Source: Dechloromonas sp. CZR5 (lineage in GTDB: Bacteria > Pseudomonadota > Gammaproteobacteria > Burkholderiales > Rhodocyclaceae). Taken from it: 64,000 nt of DNA. The stretch covers positions 372,001 to 436,000 of the forward strand of contig NZ_VUYQ01000003.1 in NCBI RefSeq assembly GCF_008711155.1. Reading direction: 5' to 3'. Positions 56,841 through 64,000 of the stretch are shown here, piece after piece (position 1 is the first letter of the stretch; each line of letters begins with the position of its first letter). The notes under the pieces were generated by a model that searched no databases, was not told where the DNA came from, and saw only the letters and a list, made by a program, of their open reading frames with translations. Position numbers and translations under genes: made by a program.

Positions 56841-56961
56841 GCCAGCCCCGGAAAAAGGGCGGATTATCCCACGAGCCGGGAACCTGGCAGGCAAAAACGA
56901 CTCAATGGAAAGAGGATGGAAACCGGTACAATCAGCGTTTCCTGATGAAAAGGGTTTTTCC

Positions 56962-57402
56962 ATGCGCCTGTCGATTCTTGCCTGCCTGCTCGCCTTCTGC
57001 ACGATTGCCCGCGCCGAGGTGATCGACATCGACAACGCCCAGCTCGAACAACTGAGCCGTAGCGGAGTACCGGTCATCGACATTCGCCTGCAGAGCGAAT
57101 GGGAGGAGACCGGCATTGTGGCCGGCAGCAAGCTCCTCACCTTCTTCGACGACAAGGGGCGCTACGACGCCGCAGCCTGGCTGGAAAAGGTCAAACCCAT
57201 CGCCAAGCCGAACGAACCGGTCATCGTCATCTGCCGCACCGGCAACCGTACCAAGCCAGTAAGCCAATTCCTGTCGCAGCAAGCCGGCTACGCCACCGTC
57301 TACAACGTAAAGCAGGGGATCAAGGGCTGGATCGGGGCCGGCGGTCCGGTTTCGCCGGCTGCGCCGACGATTGCCTCATGCAAGACGGCAAAGACCTGCT
57401 AG
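56962..57402 (+). CDS. Periplasmic rhodanese-like sulfurtransferase
   Basis: A 146-residue protein with a signal peptide (SILACLLAFCTIARA) and one rhodanese domain; the active-site Cys is in VICRTGNRTKP. Export to the periplasm suggests handling of thiosulfate, cyanide or persulfide outside the cytoplasm. A second gene overlaps its last 25 bases. Confidence 0.85.
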   Translation: MRLSILACLLAFCTIARAEVIDIDNAQLEQLSRSGVPVIDIRLQSEWEETGIVAGSKLLTFFDDKGRYDAAAWLEKVKPIAKPNEPVIVICRTGNRTKPVSQFLSQQAGYATVYNVKQGIKGWIGAGGPVSPAAPTIASCKTAKTC

Positions 57403-57620
57403 CCCAGGCTGTCGAACGCAAGCGCTGCGCCAGTTGCCAACGCTGGAGCGGCCTGCGCTACCCCGGACAGACACCGGATATCGTCCTCATCGAATCCGAA
57501 ACCAGCACCGGACTCTGCCAGGGCGGCCCCTGGAATGGCTCGGAACGCCGCGCACGTTCCGCCTGCGGTCATTGGCAATGCTGGCTGCCGGCCGCCAGCA
57601 TCGCCACGGCACCCGCCTGA
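57378..57620 (+). CDS. Small Cys/Trp-rich hypothetical protein
   Basis: An 80-residue frame whose ATG lies inside the rhodanese end (25-base overlap, +1 frame). Cys pairs in KRCASCQRWSG and ACGHWQCWLP could bind zinc. The overlap suggests translational coupling. No ribosome-binding site is evident, so it is moderately supported. Confidence 0.5.
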   Translation: MQDGKDLLAQAVERKRCASCQRWSGLRYPGQTPDIVLIESETSTGLCQGGPWNGSERRARSACGHWQCWLPAASIATAPA

Positions 57621-57664
57621 CGAGCCCTCCCCGGGCTTGCTAGCGGCACTGCCACCGACCGGGC

Positions 57665-60600
57665 TTACGCCTCCCGGTCAGCGGCCAGCCATTTCAGCAA
57701 GATTTCGTAAAAATGTTCCGGATCGACGGGCTTGGTCAGGAAATCGTTCATGCCCGCCTCCAGGCACTGCGCGCGGTCTTCGGCAAAGGCATTGGCGGTC
57801 ATCGCGACAATGGGCACCTTTCCTCCCTGCTCGCGAATCGCGATCGCTGCCTCCACCCCGCTCATCTTCGGCATCTGCATATCCATCAGGATCGCAGCGT
57901 AAGCATGCTTTCCTGCCATATCGACAGCCTGCCGGCCATCTTCGGCAATGTCCACGCGCATTCCCGCCTCTTCAAGCAGAATTCTGGCGACCTCCTGATT
58001 GATCGGTTCATCCTCGACGAGCAGCAACGAGGTGCCTGAATAATCGCGGCGCAGACGATCGAGGGCCGCGGTTTCGTCGCTCCCGCCCTTCTCCGGCATC
58101 TGGCTACCTTTGGGAAAACGGACCGCGAACTGGAATACGCTGCCTTTCCCGCGCGTACTCTCAACCTCGATCTGCCCCCCCATCAGATTGACCAGGTGCT
58201 GGCTGATGGCGAGCCCCAGCCCGGTACCTCCATACAGCCTCGTCATCGAGCTGTCGGCCTGCTCGAACGCCGAGAACAGCCGCCCCTTGTCCGCCTCCGA
58301 AATGCCGATCCCGGTGTCCCGCACGGCAAAGCGCAACAGCATGTCGTCGGGTGTGTTGTCGAGAATAGTCACATCAATGGAGATCGATCCCTGTTCGGTG
58401 AATTTGACCGCATTGCCGGAAAGGTTGATCAGCACCTGCCCCAACCTCAGGGGATCGCCCTGCAACACCTGGTCGGACAGCTCCGTCGGCACATGGGTCA
58501 GCATCTCCAAGCCCTTCGCCCGCGCCTTGTGGCCCATCAGGCTGATCAGGTTCTCGAACACCGGTATCAGCTTGAAATCGACCCGCTCCAGGGTCATGCG
58601 CTCGGCTTCGATCTTTGAAATATCGAGGATATCGCCGATCACCAACAGCAGATGGTCCGCTGCGACCTTGGCCTTGTCCAATTGCTCCCTGCCAACCGGA
58701 TCGATCATGTGCGACCTGGCGAGCGTAATCATGCCCATGATGCCGTTGAGTGGCGTGCGCAACTCGTGACTCATGTTGGTGAGGAAGGTGCTCTTGGCGC
58801 GGCTGGCCGATTCGGCCGCATCCCTGGCTCGAACCAATTCGGCCGTCCGCTCCTCGACCAGTATCTCCAGATGATGCCGGTAGCGCTCCAGTTCCTCGCC
58901 GGCCGCCTTTTGCTCGGTAATGTCGTAACAGAACCCGATATAGCCGATGAAATCGCCCCGGCTGTTGAAGCGCGGACTCCCCAGATCGGCCAGCCAGCGA
59001 TAACTGCCATCGGCGTGACGCAAGCGATATTCCATCGAAAACGGCAATCGCTGGTCAAAGTGCGTGACATAGCTATCCACGCAGCGCTGGTAATCCTCCG
59101 CGTGAACCCCCTCTGCCCAACCGTACCCGAGCTCCTGCTCCAAGGTTCGGCCGGTAAAGCGCAACCACGAATCGTTGAAGTAATCGCACAGTTTGTCACG
59201 CGTCGACGTCCAGATCAGCGCCGAACCGCTGTTGGCAAGGTTACGGAAATGCTGCTCGCTCTCCCGCAAGGCTTCCTCGGCTGCCCGACGGGCGGTGATG
59301 TCTTCGCCTGACGACAACGCACCGACGATTTCTCCCGATTCGCTATGCAGCAGGACGCTACGCCAGGCAACCAGGATTTCCCGACCCTGGCTATCGACAA
59401 TCCTGTTCTCATACTGCTCGAGCAAAACCCCTTTGCCGGAGATCAGCCGATCAAAGGCCAAACGGGGCGCTGCCGAATGATCGTTCGCCAGGAAGTGTTC
59501 GAACCAGTCCATGCCGACCAGATCCTCCGCCGGCAGGCCGAGCATCTGGGCACCCTTGCGGTTGATCATCGCGATCCGGCCATTGACGTCGAGAGCGAGA
59601 ATCAGCACATCGACGACATCCAGATAACGCTGGGCGTTATCGCGCTCGTGCCGCAGCGCCTCCGTGCGCTCGTGGATTTTCCCCTCAAGCGACGCATGCG
59701 ACCGCTGGATCGCTTCTGCCATCTGGTTGAATGCCGACGACAGCTGATGGATTTCGGCTGTATCGCCGGAATTGACGTTCGTGCGTACTGCCAATTCGCC
59801 ACCGCCCAAGCGATGGGCGTCCGTCGCGAGCTGGGCGATGGGTGCGGCCATCCGCTGCGCCACTATCCGCACCAGAAGCAGCGCCCCAAGGCACAGCAAT
59901 AACCCGGCTATGCCCAGGTTGATCGCTCCGCCTTTCAAACCAGCCAGGGCTTGCGCCTTGCTCTGGACCATGACCAACGTGTTTCCCTGCGTTCCGCTGA
60001 GCGGTAAAAACCTGAACGCCGCCAGATAGTCATTTCCTTTCGCATCGGTCAGCGTCAGACTGCCCTCGAAACCGGGCGCCACGCGGGAAATCGCCTCAAC
60101 CAGGTTCGTGTGTTTCCGAGCGTGAACAATAGGCTGCCCTTGACCGTCGAATACGATGGTTTCGCTGCCTTGCAGGGTCGAAACAGCCTCTTCGCTACCG
60201 GAAATCAAATAGGCCGCATCGAGGATGGCAACCAGAATGCCCACCGGGTGGCCGGTATTCGGTCCATCGCTCTGTACACCCCGAACCTGCCGCATGATGA
60301 TCAGATGGCTGCGCCCGTTCCACATGACCTGATCGATCAGTTCGCTAATACCCACCTGAGTAACCGAACGAGCCAGCTCCGGATCGAAGAAAACCTCACC
60401 CAGCCCCTTTCCGGAACCGGAGCCGACTACCTCCAGGCTGGCAGGATCAATCGCGTACAACTCGACGTAGCGGTCCGGATAGGCGCGCTGCAAACGGTCG
60501 AACAACCGGTCGAGAGTTGCCTGAATGTTCGGGGAGCCCTGGGTAAACTGCTGGCCAAGCCCGGAATTCTCCGACAACACCATCATGTCACCGCGTCGCT

Positions 60601-60805
60601 CCATCAGCTTGCTGCCGAAACTCCGCTGTGCATGGTCAGCTGAAATCTCCAGCAAGCGGCTGGCCTCGATCAGGCGCTGCGTACTGGCACCGTTCATGCC
60701 GAGCAATGGGAATCCGAAGTACCACAACATCAGGGTACAGCCCATCAGCACGACAAACAGCGCGCCAAAATATCGTGTGATACGTACCGAGAAAGATTGT
60801 TGCAT
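57665..60805 (-). CDS. Hybrid sensor histidine kinase/response regulator
   Basis: The 1046-residue inner-membrane kinase has TM1 at 12-33, a periplasmic Cache-like sensor (about 40-290), TM2 at 293-318, HAMP (319-372), PAS 1 (390-505), PAS 2 (515-632), HisKA with H680 (NMSHELRTPLNG), HATPase (790-895; GGTGLGLAIS) and a C-terminal receiver (925-1042) with D975 (ILMDMQMPK). It starts 13 bases after a periplasmic binding-protein gene, so the two form a sensing unit. The output regulator is not in the window. ATG 60805 was chosen because the N-terminal TM follows immediately. Confidence 0.92.
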   Translation of the reverse strand: MQQSFSVRITRYFGALFVVLMGCTLMLWYFGFPLLGMNGASTQRLIEASRLLEISADHAQRSFGSKLMERRGDMMVLSENSGLGQQFTQGSPNIQATLDRLFDRLQRAYPDRYVELYAIDPASLEVVGSGSGKGLGEVFFDPELARSVTQVGISELIDQVMWNGRSHLIIMRQVRGVQSDGPNTGHPVGILVAILDAAYLISGSEEAVSTLQGSETIVFDGQGQPIVHARKHTNLVEAISRVAPGFEGSLTLTDAKGNDYLAAFRFLPLSGTQGNTLVMVQSKAQALAGLKGGAINLGIAGLLLCLGALLLVRIVAQRMAAPIAQLATDAHRLGGGELAVRTNVNSGDTAEIHQLSSAFNQMAEAIQRSHASLEGKIHERTEALRHERDNAQRYLDVVDVLILALDVNGRIAMINRKGAQMLGLPAEDLVGMDWFEHFLANDHSAAPRLAFDRLISGKGVLLEQYENRIVDSQGREILVAWRSVLLHSESGEIVGALSSGEDITARRAAEEALRESEQHFRNLANSGSALIWTSTRDKLCDYFNDSWLRFTGRTLEQELGYGWAEGVHAEDYQRCVDSYVTHFDQRLPFSMEYRLRHADGSYRWLADLGSPRFNSRGDFIGYIGFCYDITEQKAAGEELERYRHHLEILVEERTAELVRARDAAESASRAKSTFLTNMSHELRTPLNGIMGMITLARSHMIDPVGREQLDKAKVAADHLLLVIGDILDISKIEAERMTLERVDFKLIPVFENLISLMGHKARAKGLEMLTHVPTELSDQVLQGDPLRLGQVLINLSGNAVKFTEQGSISIDVTILDNTPDDMLLRFAVRDTGIGISEADKGRLFSAFEQADSSMTRLYGGTGLGLAISQHLVNLMGGQIEVESTRGKGSVFQFAVRFPKGSQMPEKGGSDETAALDRLRRDYSGTSLLLVEDEPINQEVARILLEEAGMRVDIAEDGRQAVDMAGKHAYAAILMDMQMPKMSGVEAAIAIREQGGKVPIVAMTANAFAEDRAQCLEAGMNDFLTKPVDPEHFYEILLKWLAADREA

Positions 60806-60818
60806 CGAAACTCGCCGC

Positions 60819-61901
60819 TTACTCCGGATAATCGAAACGCCCTGTTTCGGACAAACGGGCATCGGCCATGATGTTGGGCAGGATATCGTTGTCCATGGCC
60901 GACTCGACATTGGCCCAACTGGCATCGGCCGGCAGTTTACCCAAGCCCTTCAGGAAATCGAAGGCAACCTTCAACGGCGGTTGTGCACGCGGATTGACGA
61001 TGATGCGCGGCGCCGAGGGAATGCTCAACAACTCTTTTCGGGTAATTCCGGCAATCTGCTCAAGGGAAATGTCACTCTTCTTTCCGGAGAACGCCTCGGC
61101 ATCGTCCTTGACCCATTGCGCCGCCTTTTCCTGGTTATGCCGAGAGACACGCAACCATTCGATGGCGCGAACATAGGCCGCAACCAAGACGTTCACAGCC
61201 TGCGGCGAGCGCTGGGCAGCCACCCTGGAAATCACGAAATAGTCGGTACTGGAACCTCGAAAAACGATCCGATTGGCGCCACTATTGGCAAGCGCGACAG
61301 ACGGGGCAGGCTCCCAGGCGGCAAACGCTTCGATCTCGCCGCGTTCCAGCGCCGCCGGCATCTCATCCACGCGCATCGGAACCAACTTGACATCCTTTTC
61401 CGACAACCCGGCAGAAGACAGGCCCTGCAACAACGTCTGATGCGCACTGGAGGCCTCGACATAAGCAATACGCTTGCCGGCCAATGCACCGACTTGCGCC
61501 CTGCCACGCGCCACAATCGCGGTCGGCGACTGTTTGACCAGCCCGACGATCAACACCTTGCCGGAAGCGGCGGACATCAAGGTCGGCATGTCACCCAGCA
61601 AGGCGGCATCGAGACGGCCGTCGGCCAGCGCGGGCAACATGTCGGCCCCACGCTGGAAAGGGTAGGTCAGCAGCGGATTCCCCATGCCCTTGAGCTTCTC
61701 GAGCAGAATCCGATCCCGTCGCATGACTGAACTCAAGACACCGGAAGGCACGCCAAGTGGCTGCACGCCCATGTCGATGGCCGGCGAATTCCGATTCAGG
61801 CCATATTTGTCGACATAGGACTCGAAAGCCTGCGAACATGGCAAAAACATCACAAACGCCATTATCGCAATAAACCATCGGCCATCACCAAAAACGCCCA
61901 T
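60819..61901 (-). CDS. Orphan periplasmic substrate-binding protein (NMT1/SsuA-like)
   Basis: A 360-residue protein with a signal peptide (FIAIMAFVMFLPCSQAF) and an NMT1/SsuA/TauA-type binding fold (YPFQRGADMLPALADGRLDAALLGDMPTLMSA, AGKRIAYVEASSAHQTLLQGL). ATG 61901 has GGAG upstream. No permease or ATPase gene is adjacent; instead a hybrid kinase follows 13 bases later. It probably presents a ligand (sulfonate-, nitrate- or pyrimidine-like) to the kinase. Confidence 0.85.
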   Translation of the reverse strand: MGVFGDGRWFIAIMAFVMFLPCSQAFESYVDKYGLNRNSPAIDMGVQPLGVPSGVLSSVMRRDRILLEKLKGMGNPLLTYPFQRGADMLPALADGRLDAALLGDMPTLMSAASGKVLIVGLVKQSPTAIVARGRAQVGALAGKRIAYVEASSAHQTLLQGLSSAGLSEKDVKLVPMRVDEMPAALERGEIEAFAAWEPAPSVALANSGANRIVFRGSSTDYFVISRVAAQRSPQAVNVLVAAYVRAIEWLRVSRHNQEKAAQWVKDDAEAFSGKKSDISLEQIAGITRKELLSIPSAPRIIVNPRAQPPLKVAFDFLKGLGKLPADASWANVESAMDNDILPNIMADARLSETGRFDYPE

Positions 61902-62258
61902 GCACGCTCCTTCTGGAATTTTTATCAGATTACAAGCATGCAAGACATTGAACAAGCGATAACAGCAAGCAAATGGCATAAATCTGGCCTCACCCGACCA
62001 AAAACAATCCAATCAGTGCAATTTCACCGGGACAGGATTCGGCAACGGCAGCCAAAAGCGAAAGTTGACGATGCGAACACCGGAGGGCAAACCGGTAGCG
62101 GCAACTGCCCTGCACAGCTCAAACACTTGCCGTAGCCACTACCTGACAACACGGATACCTCCAGAGTATGCTTCATCAATCAAGCAGCACCATCGACATT
62201 GATTCGCCGTGAATCTGGAAAGGTAGCCAAGGAACTTGCCATCCTTTAGGAGTTATCG
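61902..62258. other. Non-coding divergent region
   Basis: About 357 bases between the binding-protein gene and the STAS-like gene. It should hold promoters for both. I see no terminator, RNA or repeat that I can support. Confidence 0.5.
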
Positions 62259-62630
62259 ATGCCATACGAAATGAAATGGGAAGAGCGCGGAGTTTATTCA
62301 AGATTCTTCGGCGTAGTTACCGGCGAAGATGTGCTGGCGCATGCGAAACGCATCGGCAATGATCCGCGGGTTTCGAAACTCAGCTATCAAATCTCTGATT
62401 TCACAGCTATCGAAGACCATACCGTAAAACGCTCTGACGTTTTATTTGCTGCCGCAACCGATTCGGTCCTCAAATCGGTTCCTCTAGCCGTCATCTACTC
62501 CCAGCAACGCCCCGAAGATCTGGAGTTGATCGAGCTTCATCGCAATTCCTCTCTGATGAAGAGCAGGCCAATGAGATTTTTCACGAGTGAGCAAGAAGCG
62601 CGTGCATGGCTCGGAGCAATTGCCTGCTAA
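62259..62630 (+). CDS. Hypothetical protein, possibly STAS/SpoIIAA-like
   Basis: A 123-residue cytoplasmic protein (start MPYEMKWEERGVYSRFFG) with an alternating strand-helix pattern (GVVTGEDVLAHAKRI, KLSYQISDFTAI, PLAVIYSQQRPEDLEL) like SpoIIAA/STAS-related domains. GGAG lies eight bases before the ATG. The fold is inferred from pattern only. Confidence 0.6.
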   Translation: MPYEMKWEERGVYSRFFGVVTGEDVLAHAKRIGNDPRVSKLSYQISDFTAIEDHTVKRSDVLFAAATDSVLKSVPLAVIYSQQRPEDLELIELHRNSSLMKSRPMRFFTSEQEARAWLGAIAC

Positions 62631-63003
62631 CGACTTTGGAATACCTCATAGCAGGCCGGCATGTCTTGAGCCAACCCGATCCTGATCTCCATCGATTAGC
62701 AAGGCAAACGCAGTCGCCTGTTATGGGTCCTGCAATTTCCGCCTAGGGTCAAATACCGTCAAACAGCCATCGCGCATTCGCATGACGAGGGTTGAGCGGA
62801 TTCGGGATCTTGCTCTCAGCTTGATGGCTGAAAGATATTTTTATGCGAGCCAAATTCCCACATAGCCAGAAATGATCTAGACCGCCTGGGCGGTCTAGAT
62901 CATTGATACTTTGGGTCGCCAACTCATACAGTTTTGTAGGGCGCGCAAGATGAAGAGGCAATGATAAGAATCATCAATAACTCATGTAAGGCAGCAATTT
63001 AAT
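62631..63003. other. Non-coding boundary region with a long palindrome
   Basis: About 370 bases at the transition to the AT-rich right end. It contains the inverted repeat at 62871-62904 and no supportable gene. Confidence 0.55.
62871..62904. repeat. Perfect palindrome with 16-bp arms
   Basis: AATGATCTAGACCGCC (62871-62886) and GGCGGTCTAGATCATT (62889-62904) are exact reverse complements around two bases. No T-run follows on either side. It could be a recombination, resolution or protein-binding site. Confidence 0.85.
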
Positions 63004-64000
63004 TTATGCTTTTGGAGTTATTTTGGCTTTTCTCGCCACCTTTTTCTTGGTTGGCGCATTTACTAGAGGTTCGTTTTCTCCTGAATTCAACGTTTTTTCT
63101 TCCGCTGCTTCGGTCTTTTTTTCTGCAAGAACGATTTTACGTTCCATCTGCGCCAAGAATGCATTTCCCAACGCAGATACACAACTCCGTCGATACCGCA
63201 CGCCAGATACCTTTTCGTTAATGGTGAGACCATGAACCTGCAACTTTGGACAGACGTTGTGATACATGAACGACTCCGCTTCAGATGCTTGGCCTGAGTT
63301 AGTGACACCGTTTACGATCGCCTCTTTGTTTTTAAAGAAAAGAGAAAGCAGATCTACAGTTCTTTCCTCACCGTCTGCTAGGTTTGCGGGAATTTTAATG
63401 TCAATCTTGTTTAGAACTTTCTGCAATTCGGTAAATTTTTCGGATTGGACATCCTGTTTGTTAACCGTAGCAGCACGTCGTTCTAAATTCGCTATAGTCT
63501 CTTTTAAAGCTTTGTTTTCGTCCGATAATTTTTTTATCTCATCAAAGAGTGGCTTTGTATCAATAATCTCATCTGCTGACACCCACCCCTTTAAATCCCG
63601 ATTCGCTGCGAAGTCTGCCAAACTTTCGTGGACGCACAGTTTTATATCCTTGTGATCTTCAAAGAATGACGAGATATTGCTTAGTACTTTTTCGCGGAAA
63701 AGCGATAGCTCCTTTGGATTTTCTTTTTCCCCCCATCTGGTGCCATTGCTACAAATCTTAGCTTCTAAGGCTGATTCGGTAATAACGACAGCGAAAGACG
63801 GCTTTCCTTGTTCCTGTGCATAGTCATATTCGAGTTCGGTGTAGCTAATTCCAGACGTTTTTTCAACTGAACCGTAGCGTCCGCCCAGAATTAGCATGTA
63901 AACATCTGACTCATCAATCCACTCTTTGATGGTGGACATCTGGGAACGATCCCCAGAAGTAAAAAGCTCCATGCCGGCAGGTATGTGGCCTGACTTCAAT
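63004..64000 (-). CDS. DUF4062-domain protein (5' end beyond the window)
   Basis: At least 331 residues; the N-terminus lies past the right edge. The visible start shows the DUF4062 core (GMELFTSGDRSQMSTIKEWIDESDVYMLILGGRYGS...SYTELEYDYA), a TIR-like Rossmann fold. A coiled-coil-like stretch (KLSDENKALKETIANLERR) follows, then a middle domain and a Lys/Ala/Glu-rich tail. DUF4062 is common in anti-phage and NTPase-linked defence proteins. The gene is AT-rich, unlike the rest of the window, and follows a large palindrome. Confidence 0.8.
   Translation of the reverse strand, partial: LKSGHIPAGMELFTSGDRSQMSTIKEWIDESDVYMLILGGRYGSVEKTSGISYTELEYDYAQEQGKPSFAVVITESALEAKICSNGTRWGEKENPKELSLFREKVLSNISSFFEDHKDIKLCVHESLADFAANRDLKGWVSADEIIDTKPLFDEIKKLSDENKALKETIANLERRAATVNKQDVQSEKFTELQKVLNKIDIKIPANLADGEERTVDLLSLFFKNKEAIVNGVTNSGQASEAESFMYHNVCPKLQVHGLTINEKVSGVRYRRSCVSALGNAFLAQMERKIVLAEKKTEAAEEKTLNSGENEPLVNAPTKKKVARKAKITPKA

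Noticed and set aside
56815..56961. Upstream extension of the rhodanese frame
   Set aside because: The signal peptide begins at ATG 56962; the upstream part overlaps the divergent yaeQ start.
61902..62258. Possible cobalamin-type riboswitch in the divergent region
   Set aside because: I looked for a B12-box and conserved cores on both strands and found none.
62749..62961. 70-codon minus-strand frame
   Set aside because: It runs through the perfect palindrome, has no ribosome-binding site and unnatural composition.

Overview
The window is GC-rich and densely coded and reads as the chromosome of a betaproteobacterium of the Rhodocyclales (Dechloromonas/Azonexus-like). That placement is an inference from the gene set and protein style: a selenocysteine formate dehydrogenase with selA, selB and tRNA-Sec, a tryptophan-tryptophylquinone (TTQ) aromatic amine dehydrogenase operon, and a GlrK/GlrR two-component system. 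No rRNA, phage, IS or CRISPR is visible. Only the right end (about 62.6-64 kb) is clearly AT-richer and looks acquired.

Layout. 0-3.4 kb: a three-gene ABC importer of the phosphonate/selenate-like family. 3.4-12.9 kb: housekeeping genes (trmA, a DsrE-like protein, a YddA-like ABC exporter, a DEAD-box helicase, PBP1A, an envelope protein, a DUF2721 protein). 13-25 kb, minus strand: an eleven-gene array aauBEDA - two cytochromes c - DUF1329 - DUF1302 - RND/MMPL transporter - YCF48 - aldehyde dehydrogenase, with a divergent AraC-type regulator. It predicts periplasmic deamination of an arylalkylamine, electron flow to cytochrome c, and oxidation of the aldehyde to the acid. 26.6-38.4 kb: a selenium/formate island: fdoGHI with an in-frame UGA, fdhE, selA, a flavocytochrome c sulfide dehydrogenase-like flavoprotein, ynfA, an FMN reductase-like protein, selB and selC. 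38.4-42.5 kb: a GcvH-like/DsrE/mobA trio, small proteins, four identical tandem tRNA-Arg genes, a free-standing lipoyl domain and a BON protein. 42.6-47.6 kb: glrK-qseG-glrR and, divergently, a bactofilin with its own sigma-54 promoter. 47.6-57.6 kb: ettA, rlhA, hflX, yaeQ, methyltransferases and a rhodanese. 57.6-62 kb: a hybrid histidine kinase paired with an orphan periplasmic binding protein. 62.6-64 kb: a 16-bp-arm palindrome and a truncated DUF4062 protein.

Most interesting. (1) Two copies of what appears to be one structured 5'-UTR RNA element, directly upstream of the importer at the window start and of the flavoprotein between selA and selB. They share an identical hairpin core, a TGTAA linker, a 9-position stem in which every pair differs but pairing is kept, and a loop complementary to each gene's own Shine-Dalgarno. 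I suggest a translational riboswitch, possibly selenium- or chalcogen-responsive. (2) Two TGTC-N10-GACA sites upstream of a consensus sigma-54 promoter for the bactofilin, beside glrKR, suggest GlrR controls a cytoskeletal gene. (3) The formate dehydrogenase operon has a -24/-12 promoter with two palindromic GGGACAAAATGTCCC-type sites upstream. (4) The amine dehydrogenase operon appears fused to a DUF1302/DUF1329/RND/YCF48 envelope module.
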